A stretch of 64,000 nt of DNA from Bryobacter sp964387685 (GTDB lineage Bacteria; Acidobacteriota; Terriglobia; Bryobacterales; Bryobacteraceae). The notes below the pieces were generated by a model that saw only the letters and a program-made list of their open reading frames with translations, did no database searches and had not been told where the DNA came from. Below, one piece after another: positions 1 to 7,250 of this stretch. How positions within the stretch are numbered: the stretch's first letter is position 1; the number at the start of each line of letters is the position of its first letter. Location: NCBI GenBank assembly GCA_964387685.1, contig CAYLXK010000011.1, forward strand, positions 1 through 64,000, written 5' to 3'. The translations under genes and the position numbers were made by a program.

Positions 1-61
1 AACGGTAGGACAGCAGACTCTGACTCTGCTTATCGGGGTTCGAATCCCTGTCTCCCAGCCA
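1..61 (+). tRNA. tRNA-Gln (anticodon CTG), 5' end cut by window edge
   Basis: The 3' three quarters of a tRNA are present. The anticodon stem pairs GCAGA (13-17) with TCTGC (25-29) around a 7-base loop with anticodon CTG at 20-22, which reads CAG (Gln). The T arm has a TTCGAAT loop flanked by a five-pair stem including one G-T. The acceptor 3' strand TCTCCCA, discriminator G and an encoded CCA end at 61. The 5' acceptor strand and start of the D arm lie before the window. Confidence 0.93.
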
Positions 62-78
62 TTTCCCACAATAGCCCT

Positions 79-300
79 ATGACTTCCGAAGAGCGCGAGC
101 AGATGCGGCGTTGGGTGGAGACCTGGAAGCAGGCGGGGCCGGAGCTGGAAGCGATCCGGGTGCGGGAGTTGCAGGAATCCGACAATCGCAAGGCAATCCG
201 AATTATCTTCGGAGAAGGACCGATGGAACTCAGTTGCGATCCTAAGCCAGTTTCCGGATTGGTTGAGATGCAGAAGTGGTTCGCTAAGCTACCTCGATGA
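79..300 (+). CDS. Small conserved protein paired with a nucleotidyltransferase
   Basis: A 73-residue, charged, probably helical protein with many Glu, Arg and Trp residues near the N-terminus, no signal peptide and no membrane segment. It begins 18 bases after the tRNA. Its stop codon overlaps the start of the downstream nucleotidyltransferase gene in an ATGA arrangement, so the two are almost certainly translated together. The pairing of a tiny protein with an AbiEii-like nucleotidyltransferase suggests a toxin-antitoxin-like or regulatory pair, but this small partner does not look like the AbiEi winged-helix antitoxin (about 200 residues). I do not recognise a named domain, and the function is inferred only from position. 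Confidence 0.72.
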   Translation: MTSEEREQMRRWVETWKQAGPELEAIRVRELQESDNRKAIRIIFGEGPMELSCDPKPVSGLVEMQKWFAKLPR

Positions 301-863
301 CGCCGCTCCTCGAAGCCGCCTTGCAATTGCAGGATTTGCTTGATGGATTGAGATGGCGGTCGTGCTTGATCGGAGGTATGGCGGTGCTGAGGTGGGCAGA
401 GCCTCGATTCACTCAAGATGTTGATGCGACCTTGCTAACTGGTTTTGGGCGGGAAGGAGAGTTCGTAGACAAAATTCTTGCGAATGGGTTTAGGGCGAGA
501 ATTCCCGATGCTGCGGCATTCGCCCGAAAGAACCGCGTTTTGCTGTTGTTGGCGGCCAACGGTACGCCGATCGATGTTTCGATGGGAGCGCTTCCGTTTG
601 AGGTGCTGGCGGTTGAGCGCGCATCGCCTTTTGAATTCGCGCCGGGGTGCACACTACGAACCTGTTCGGCGGAAGACTTGATGGTGATGAAGCTATTTGC
701 ATTCCGAGGCACGGATCTCAAGGACGCGCTCCGCATCGCGGAGAAGCAAAAGGGCAAGTTGGACTGGGACTATGTGGAGGAGCAGTTGACGCCGCTGGCG
801 GAGTTGAAAGAGCAGCCGGAGATTCTGGAAGAGCTAAGAAAGCTCCGGGTTGGGGTTTACTAG
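297..863 (+). CDS. AbiEii-like nucleotidyltransferase
   Basis: A 188-residue protein of the DNA polymerase beta-type nucleotidyltransferase superfamily, closest in pattern to AbiEii/AbiGii toxin-like NTases. Visible motifs are Gly26-Gly27, then the metal-binding pair Asp41-x-Asp43 in a QDVDA context, and a third acidic residue Asp93 in a TPIDV strand; together these are the NTase active-site set. The rest is a helical C-terminal half. The gene starts inside the stop of the 73-residue gene (ATGA). Its 3' end overlaps the tail of the convergent DUF1003 gene by 30 bases. In AbiE type IV systems such enzymes act as growth-arresting toxins through tRNA or nucleotide modification. Whether this one is toxic is inference; a tRNA gene lies directly upstream. 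Confidence 0.8.
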   Translation: MTPLLEAALQLQDLLDGLRWRSCLIGGMAVLRWAEPRFTQDVDATLLTGFGREGEFVDKILANGFRARIPDAAAFARKNRVLLLLAANGTPIDVSMGALPFEVLAVERASPFEFAPGCTLRTCSAEDLMVMKLFAFRGTDLKDALRIAEKQKGKLDWDYVEEQLTPLAELKEQPEILEELRKLRVGVY

Positions 864-1286
864 GCGCTGGAGGGTGGCCTCGAGGCGGTCTATTTTCTCG
901 TGTAATTGCAGGATTTCTTTTTCGGCGAGGACGTTGACCTCGTAGTCGTGCTGCGCATTGAGGCGGTCTTTTGACGATTGGCGGTTCTGGCTCATCATGA
1001 TGACGGGTGCCTGGAGGGCGGCAACGCAGGACAAGATGAGGTTCAGGAAGATGAAGGGGAAAGGATCAAAGCGGTCCCGGGCGTAGGAATTCCAGGCCAT
1101 CCAGAGGCCCATGGCGCCGAGGAAGAGAAAGATGAAGGTCCAACTGCCACCGAAGGCGGCGACCAAATCGGCGACGCGCTCGCCGAGGGTGAGCTGGGCG
1201 TCGAAGGATTCGTTGGAGTTGGGGATGCGGCGGGATCGATTCACGTGGTTCATGGCTCGGTTCAAGGCTCTATAGAATGTTTGCAT
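834..1286 (-). CDS. DUF1003 family membrane protein
   Basis: A 150-residue protein with the DUF1003 layout: a soluble N-terminus, two membrane segments at about residues 47-66 and 75-98 joined by a short charged loop, then a basic stretch with QNRQ and a C-terminal coiled coil of about 40 residues. Function of the family is not established; members sit in the inner membrane. The annotated ATG (1284-1286) overlaps the start codon of the divergent cytochrome gene. An internal Met at residue 12 (start at 1253) is the alternative and would free room for the neighbour's ribosome-binding site. The 3' end overlaps the nucleotidyltransferase gene. Confidence 0.85.
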   Translation of the reverse strand: MQTFYRALNRAMNHVNRSRRIPNSNESFDAQLTLGERVADLVAAFGGSWTFIFLFLGAMGLWMAWNSYARDRFDPFPFIFLNLILSCVAALQAPVIMMSQNRQSSKDRLNAQHDYEVNVLAEKEILQLHEKIDRLEATLQRLVNPNPELS

Positions 1287-4200
1287 GCGGCTCTTTCATG
1301 CGTTGATCGTTCTAATGGCGGGGGCGGGACTGGCGACGGGACAGGCCAAGGGACAAACGCCAGTCAGCTTCAATCGGGATATCCGCCCGATCATGGCGGA
1401 CACCTGCTTTCGCTGCCACGGTCCGGACAAGAGCACGCGGATGGCGGGCCTGCGCCTAGATGTGCGGGAAGAGGCGCTAAAGCCGAACCGCCAAGGCAAG
1501 GTGCCGATTGTGCCCGGGGAGCCTGAACGGAGCCACATTGTAGAAAGGGTGTTTCACAACAGTGCAGGGCGCGTGATGCCGCCGCCGGCGGCGCACAAGG
1601 AGTTGACGGAGAAACAAAAGGAAACGATCCGGCGTTGGGTGGCCGAAGGGGCCAAGTACGAAGGACATTGGGCCTATGAAGCACTGCGGAAGCCGGCAAG
1701 CGGGCATTCGATTGACGCATTGGTGAAGGCGAAGCTGGCGGAAGTGGGGTTGAGCCAGGCGAAGGAGGCCGACAAGCGGACTTTGTTGCGGCGGGTGACG
1801 CTCGATCTAACGGGGCTGCCGCCGACGGCGGGGGATCTGCGGGCGTTTTTGGCGGACACGAGCGCGAACGCGTATGAGAAGGCGGTGGATCGGCTGCTGG
1901 CGTCGAACGCCTATGCCGAGAAAATGACGATGCATTGGCTGGATGCAGTGCGCTATGGCGACACGGCGGGGTTTCATGGGGACAACTTGTTTCCGTCCTG
2001 GCCCTATCGCGACTATGTGCTGAAGGCGTTCCGGTCGAATTTGCCTTTTGATCAATTCACGCGCGAGCAACTGGCGGGAGATTTGCTGCCCAATGCGACG
2101 GTGGAGCAGCGGGTGGCGAGCGCGTTTAACCGGCTGAACCGCGTGTCGGCCGAGGGGGGATTGCAGCCCAAGGAGTATCTGGCCAAGTACGGCGCGGACC
2201 GGGTAAGGACGGTGGCCGCGGTGTGGATGGGGGCGACGCTGGGCTGCGCGGAGTGCCACGACCATAAGTTCGACCCGCTGCTAGCGAAGGATTTCTATGC
2301 GATGAAGGCGTTCTTCGCCGATATCAAGGAGACGGGGCTAGTGCCGGACCGGGGGCCGAACGCGTGGGGCGCGAAGCTGCTGCTGGCCAGCGAGGAACAG
2401 AAGCAGCAACTGGCGGAAGCGCAGGCCAAGGTGGAGGCTGCGCGCGCCAGAGTTGAAGCGGCAAGCGCGCCGCCGGATGAGGCCTGGGCCCGGAAGCTAC
2501 TCGAGGATTATGACGGGCAGCGGCTGGCCTGGAAGATCCAGCGGCCTTTGGCAGCGCAATCGGCCAACGGGGCGGTGCTGAAAATCTACAACGACGAAGA
2601 ACTGGAGATGACGCCGTACTATGGCGGCATCATTCGCAATTACCGGGCCAAGGGCAATGGGCTGGTGGTGGCTTCGGGACCGAATCCGGATCGTGAAACC
2701 TACACGGTGACCTTCCGGCCGGAGGCGGGGACGTGGAAGTCGTTTGGGCTCGAGGTGGTGCAGGATGAGACATTGCCTTCAATCGCGGTGGCGCGGGGCG
2801 GAGACCGCTTGATGCTGAGCGAGGTGTATCTGAATGAGATGCGGCCCGGGAAAGCGCCCGTGCCGGTGGAGTTTGCGCTGGCAACTTCGAACGTGACGCA
2901 GGCAAGTTATCAACAGCCGCCTTCGGTAGTGCTGGATCGCGATCCGAAGACTTCGTGGGGCCCGACGACTTATGGCGAGAACCGGAATCTGTTTTTGGCG
3001 TTGCGCTTCCGGCGGCCGCTGGTGAGCGACGGCAAGACCACCTATCAGGTAGTGCTGGCGCACGAGGACAATATTCGCAGAGGCACGCTGGGGCGTTTTC
3101 GGCTGGCGCTGAACGAGAGCGAGTTTGCTTGGCCGGAAGGGACGGACGTAAGCGAGGATAAGAAGCGTCCCGGGGGACTGCCGGATGAGGTGCTGCGTGC
3201 GTTGAAGGCGGAGCCGAAAGATTGGACGGAAGCCGACGGGAAGGCCTTGGCGCGGTACAAGACCTGGGCCGATGCGACATTGACGCCGCTGCAGGAAGCA
3301 TTAGCCAAGGTGGAGCGGGAGCATTTTCTATTGGATGCTTCGATACCGCGGTGCCTGCTGACGGAGACGGTCACGCCCGAGGTGACGCGGATCTTGCCGC
3401 GCGGGAATTTTCTCGATGAGAGCGGAGCGGAGGTGGAGCCCGCGATTCCGGTAAAGTTTGGGGTGCTGAATACCGGCGGCGCGCGCGCGACGCGACTGGA
3501 CCTGGCGAATTGGCTGGTGTCGAAAGAGAACCCCTTGACGGCCCGCGTTTTTGTGAACCGGCTGTGGCGGCAGTTTTTTGGAATCGGGCTGTCCAAGGTG
3601 CTAGACGATTTGGGTTCGCAAGGGGAGCTACCGGTGAACCTGGAGCTGTTGGACTGGATGGCGGCGGAGTTTCGCGATACGTGGGATGTGAAGCGGATGG
3701 TGAAGCTGATCGTCATGAGCCAGACTTACCGTCAGAGTTCGACGCCTTCGAAGGAGGCGCTCGAGAAGGACCCCGAGAATCGCTTGCTAGCGCGGCAGGC
3801 ACGCTTCCGTGTGGATGCCGAGGTGGTGCACGATGTGGCGCTGGCGGCCAGCGGATTGCTCGCGCCGCGATTCGGGGGCCCGAGCGTGAAGCCTTATCAG
3901 CCGGAAGGGTATCTGGGCTCCTTGAATTTTCCGAAGCGGGATTATTCCGCCAGCTTGGGGAAGGATCTCTATGCGCGGGGGCTTTATACGCAGTGGCAGC
4001 GGAGCTTCCTGCATCCAAGCTTGCTGGCCTTCGACGCGCCTACGCGCGAGGAGTGCACGGTGAACCGCGTATCGTCGAACACGCCGTTGCAGGCGCTGGT
4101 GATGTTGAACGATCCAATTTATGTCGAGGCGGCGCGGGTGTTTGCGCAGAAGATGCTTGCCGAAGGCGGCGCGACGATGGAGGCGCGGATCGATTGGGCC

Positions 4201-4428
4201 TTCGAAAGGACGCTGGCGAGGCCCGCGACGGCGGAAGAAAAGCAGGTTTTGGGCGAGCTGTATGCGAAGAATCTGGCACGCTTTGCCAAGGATGAGCGTG
4301 GGGCGCGGCAGTTGTTGACGGTAGGGGACACGCCGCTGCCGGCTAGAACGAACGTGCGTGAACTGGCCGCGGCGGCGACGCTGACCAGGGCGATTTTAAA
4401 CCTACACGAAACTGTGACCAGGAACTAG
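1285..4428 (+). CDS. PSCyt1/DUF1549/DUF1553 secreted c-type cytochrome-like protein
   Basis: A 1047-residue exported protein. A signal peptide covers about residues 1-23. A planctomycete-type cytochrome c domain follows with a haem-binding CFRCH motif at Cys41-Cys44-His45. The DUF1549 domain begins near residue 140 and carries the family-typical CAECH sequence. A central region (about 370-620) looks like a beta-rich carbohydrate-binding or lectin-like insert, and the C-terminal DUF1553 domain fills roughly 690-1040. The DUF1501 gene starts 16 bases downstream, the standard pairing in Planctomycetes, Verrucomicrobia and Acidobacteria, where such pairs sit beside sulfatases. The substrate is unknown. 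Role in extracellular polysaccharide or redox metabolism is an inference from this context. Confidence 0.9.
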   Translation: MRLFHALIVLMAGAGLATGQAKGQTPVSFNRDIRPIMADTCFRCHGPDKSTRMAGLRLDVREEALKPNRQGKVPIVPGEPERSHIVERVFHNSAGRVMPPPAAHKELTEKQKETIRRWVAEGAKYEGHWAYEALRKPASGHSIDALVKAKLAEVGLSQAKEADKRTLLRRVTLDLTGLPPTAGDLRAFLADTSANAYEKAVDRLLASNAYAEKMTMHWLDAVRYGDTAGFHGDNLFPSWPYRDYVLKAFRSNLPFDQFTREQLAGDLLPNATVEQRVASAFNRLNRVSAEGGLQPKEYLAKYGADRVRTVAAVWMGATLGCAECHDHKFDPLLAKDFYAMKAFFADIKETGLVPDRGPNAWGAKLLLASEEQKQQLAEAQAKVEAARARVEAASAPPDEAWARKLLEDYDGQRLAWKIQRPLAAQSANGAVLKIYNDEELEMTPYYGGIIRNYRAKGNGLVVASGPNPDRETYTVTFRPEAGTWKSFGLEVVQDETLPSIAVARGGDRLMLSEVYLNEMRPGKAPVPVEFALATSNVTQASYQQPPSVVLDRDPKTSWGPTTYGENRNLFLALRFRRPLVSDGKTTYQVVLAHEDNIRRGTLGRFRLALNESEFAWPEGTDVSEDKKRPGGLPDEVLRALKAEPKDWTEADGKALARYKTWADATLTPLQEALAKVEREHFLLDASIPRCLLTETVTPEVTRILPRGNFLDESGAEVEPAIPVKFGVLNTGGARATRLDLANWLVSKENPLTARVFVNRLWRQFFGIGLSKVLDDLGSQGELPVNLELLDWMAAEFRDTWDVKRMVKLIVMSQTYRQSSTPSKEALEKDPENRLLARQARFRVDAEVVHDVALAASGLLAPRFGGPSVKPYQPEGYLGSLNFPKRDYSASLGKDLYARGLYTQWQRSFLHPSLLAFDAPTREECTVNRVSSNTPLQALVMLNDPIYVEAARVFAQKMLAEGGATMEARIDWAFERTLARPATAEEKQVLGELYAKNLARFAKDERGARQLLTVGDTPLPARTNVRELAAAATLTRAILNLHETVTRN

Positions 4429-4444
4429 GGACGAGGAACTAACG

Positions 4445-5830
4445 ATGCGCGAAGTGAATTTGAAGCGGCGGGCCTTTCTCGAAAAGAGCGTGGCGGGATT
4501 TGGCTTGGCGGCCCTGGGCAAGCTGTGGGGTGCGACCAGCGGGAGCATCAGCCCGCTGCATCATCCCGCGAAGGCCAAGCGCGTGATCTTTCTTTACCAG
4601 GCGGGCGGGCCGTCGCACCTGGAGACCTTCGACCCGAAGCCGAAGCTGGGCGAAATGCACGGCCAACCGATGCCCGAGAGTTTCACGCAGGGGCAGCAGA
4701 TTGCGCAACTGCAGGGCAAGCCGCTGATTTGCTATGGGCCGCAGCAGAATTTCGCGCGCTTTGGCAAGAGCGGACAGGAGATTTGCGACCTTTTCCCGCA
4801 GATTGGGAGCGTGGCCGATGAAATCACGGTGATCCGCTCCATGTGGACGGAGCAGATCAATCACGACCCCGCGCACACGATCATGAATACGGGCTCGATT
4901 ATTGCCGGGCGGCCGAGCATGGGCAGTTGGCTGGTTTATGGACTGGGCGCGGAGACGGAGGATTTGCCCGGCTTCGTGGTGTTGCTGTCGAGCGGCAAGG
5001 GCGGGCAGAACCAACCGATTGCGGCGCGGCAGTGGAGCGCGGGTATCTTGCCGTCCAAGTTCCAGGGCGTGAAGTTCAATTCCGTAGGCGACCCCGTGTT
5101 GTACGTGAATAACCCGCCGGGCGTGTCGCGCGAGATGCAAAAGGATTCCATCGACGCCGTGAACCGCCTGAACCGGAAGCAATTCGACGCGCTGTCGGAC
5201 CCGGAGATCCAGACGCGCGTGGCGCAGTACGAGATGGCGTTCCGCATGCAGGCCAGCGTGCCGGATTTGATGGATATGTCGAAGGAGCCGGCGGGAGTGC
5301 TGGAGGCCTATGGCGCAAAGCCCGGCGACGGCAGCTACGCGTCGAACTGCCTCTTGGCGCGACGGCTGGCCGAGCGGGGTGTTCGATTTATCCAGCTTTA
5401 TCATCGGGACTGGGATCATCATGGCGGCGTGAAGGACGGCATCGCGTCAAAGGCCGCAGAGGTGGACCGCCCGACGGCGGCGTTGATCAACGACTTAAAA
5501 CAGCGCGGGATGTTGGACGACACCTTGGTGGTGTGGGGCGGCGAATTTGGGCGCACGCCGATGTCCCAAGGCGGCGACGGGCGCGATCACCATATCAAGG
5601 GCTTCTCGTATTTCCTGACGGGAGGCGGCGTCAAGCGGGGGCTGACTTATGGCGCGACCGATGAGCTAGGTTACGCGGCCGTGGACAAGCCCGTGAGCGT
5701 GCACGATTTCCATGCGACGATGCTGCACCTGATGGGGATCAATCATTTGCGGATGACCGTTAAGTACCAAGGCCTGGATGTGCGGCTGACGGGGATCTCG
5801 GGAGAAGTAGTAAAGGACATCCTCGTCTAG
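4445..5830 (+). CDS. DUF1501 family exported protein
   Basis: A 461-residue DUF1501 protein, a family related in fold to alkaline phosphatase/sulfatase enzymes. The N-terminus has a Tat-like KRRAFLEKS motif followed by a hydrophobic Gly/Ala stretch, so export in folded form is likely. Family blocks visible include GGPSHLETFDPKP near residue 60, a DWDHHGG segment, and a GGEFGRTPM segment near the C-terminus. A GAGGA-type ribosome-binding site lies 7 bases before the ATG. The gene follows the DUF1549/DUF1553 gene and its TAG stop shares the tetranucleotide CTAG with the stop of the convergent sulfatase. Enzymatic activity has not been established for the family as far as I know. Confidence 0.9.
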   Translation: MREVNLKRRAFLEKSVAGFGLAALGKLWGATSGSISPLHHPAKAKRVIFLYQAGGPSHLETFDPKPKLGEMHGQPMPESFTQGQQIAQLQGKPLICYGPQQNFARFGKSGQEICDLFPQIGSVADEITVIRSMWTEQINHDPAHTIMNTGSIIAGRPSMGSWLVYGLGAETEDLPGFVVLLSSGKGGQNQPIAARQWSAGILPSKFQGVKFNSVGDPVLYVNNPPGVSREMQKDSIDAVNRLNRKQFDALSDPEIQTRVAQYEMAFRMQASVPDLMDMSKEPAGVLEAYGAKPGDGSYASNCLLARRLAERGVRFIQLYHRDWDHHGGVKDGIASKAAEVDRPTAALINDLKQRGMLDDTLVVWGGEFGRTPMSQGGDGRDHHIKGFSYFLTGGGVKRGLTYGATDELGYAAVDKPVSVHDFHATMLHLMGINHLRMTVKYQGLDVRLTGISGEVVKDILV

Positions 5831-7224
5831 CGATTTTCATTTTCTGCGCCGCCCTCGGACTTGGGGGCGTCGGCTTCGTTGCGGGTGGGAAACCACTGGG
5901 CCAGTTCTGCCTTTTGCTTGGCCATTTCCGGGAGCGAGGCCAGATTGGTCCATTCGTTGGGATCCTTGCGCCGGTCGTAGAGCTCTTCGCCGCCGTCGTG
6001 GTAGCGGATATAGCGCCAGTTCTCGCTGCGAATGGCGTGGTTGTTGCGGAAGTAAGTGGTGACGACGGGGTCTTTCTTGGGGGCGGCGGGATTCTTGAGC
6101 CAGGTGGTGAGCGACTGGCCATCGAGGCCGTCGACCTTGGGGAGAGCAAAGGTTTCAACGAGGGTGGGGTAGAGGTCGATCATGCTGACGGGGCGATCGC
6201 AGCGCGCTTTGGCTTTCGAGACGCCCGCGACTTTGGCCATCAGGACATTGCGCGTGGAGCGCTCCCACAAGCTGAACTTGCGCCAGTGCAGTTTTTCGCC
6301 GAGGTGCCAGCCGTGGTCGCTCCAAAGGACGACGTCCATATCGTTGGCATAGGGGCTGGTCTCTAGGTTGCGCAGCAGGCGGCCGAGCATGGCATCGGCA
6401 AACGAAATGGAAGCGAGATAGGCCTGGACGGCTTTCTTCCAGGCGTCGGCCTTGGTAATGCGGGCGTGGTCGCCATTCGGCTTGGCCATGCGGACGCCTT
6501 CGGCAGGGACGTCATTGAGGTCGTCTTCCTTCACGACCGGGAGCTCGACCTTATCGAGGGGATAGAGGTTGAAGTATTTTTGCGGAACGTACCAGGGGAG
6601 ATGGGGCTTATAGATGCCGCAGGCGAGAAAGAGGGACTGGTTGCGCTTGGTGGCGAATTGAGACGAGACCCAATCGACGACATGGAAATCGTTCATTTCG
6701 GTGTCGTCGCCGGAGGTGGGGCCGAAGTCGAAGTTGCCTTGGGCGGCGGCGCCGGCTCGGGGTTTGGGACCGGGGAGACGGTAATCGGACTGGGGCTGGC
6801 CGTAGTCGTCCCAGCCTTTTTTGTCGGCGAACTTGCCATAGGTGCCGTGGTAGATCTTGCCGGAGCCGAGGGTCAAGTAGCCGTTGTTCTTGAAGTGCTG
6901 GTTCAGGGTGAGAACACCATTCAAGGCGGGCGCGGTGGGATAAGGCTGATTGTTATCGTAGACGCCGGTGGAGGCGGGACGGCGGCCGGTCATGATGGCG
7001 GTGCGGGCGGGGTTGCAAAGGGGTGCGGCGCAGTGGGCGCTGGAGAAGAGCACACCCTGGGCGGCGAGGCGATCGAGATTGGGCGTGAGGGCGCGACCGC
7101 CGAGGCAGCCGATCCAATCGTTGAGGTCGTCGATGGCAATGAAGAGGACGTTGCGCTTGGGGGCGGCAGCCTTGATTTGCAGGAGCGGAAGCGAAGAAAG
7201 CAGGGCGCGGCGGGTGAGCTGCAT
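5827..7224 (-). CDS. Formylglycine-dependent sulfatase (iduronate/choline-sulfatase type)
   Basis: A type I sulfatase hydrolysing a sulfate ester. The activation motif is Cys70-Asn-Pro-Ala-Arg followed by TAIMTGRRP; the Cys would be converted to formylglycine. The metal-binding IDDLND stretch lies near residue 31, and a WSDHGWHLGE block supplies further ligands. I chose the ATG at 7224 (465 residues), which gives a Tat-like LTRRALLSS leader; a TTG at 7248 would add eight residues but leaves almost no space before the divergent gene. It faces the DUF1501 gene, with which it probably acts in sulfated polysaccharide breakdown. The natural substrate cannot be read from sequence. Confidence 0.9.
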   Translation of the reverse strand: MQLTRRALLSSLPLLQIKAAAPKRNVLFIAIDDLNDWIGCLGGRALTPNLDRLAAQGVLFSSAHCAAPLCNPARTAIMTGRRPASTGVYDNNQPYPTAPALNGVLTLNQHFKNNGYLTLGSGKIYHGTYGKFADKKGWDDYGQPQSDYRLPGPKPRAGAAAQGNFDFGPTSGDDTEMNDFHVVDWVSSQFATKRNQSLFLACGIYKPHLPWYVPQKYFNLYPLDKVELPVVKEDDLNDVPAEGVRMAKPNGDHARITKADAWKKAVQAYLASISFADAMLGRLLRNLETSPYANDMDVVLWSDHGWHLGEKLHWRKFSLWERSTRNVLMAKVAGVSKAKARCDRPVSMIDLYPTLVETFALPKVDGLDGQSLTTWLKNPAAPKKDPVVTTYFRNNHAIRSENWRYIRYHDGGEELYDRRKDPNEWTNLASLPEMAKQKAELAQWFPTRNEADAPKSEGGAENENR

Positions 7225-7250
7225 AAGAGTCTGACACGATAGTATCAACG

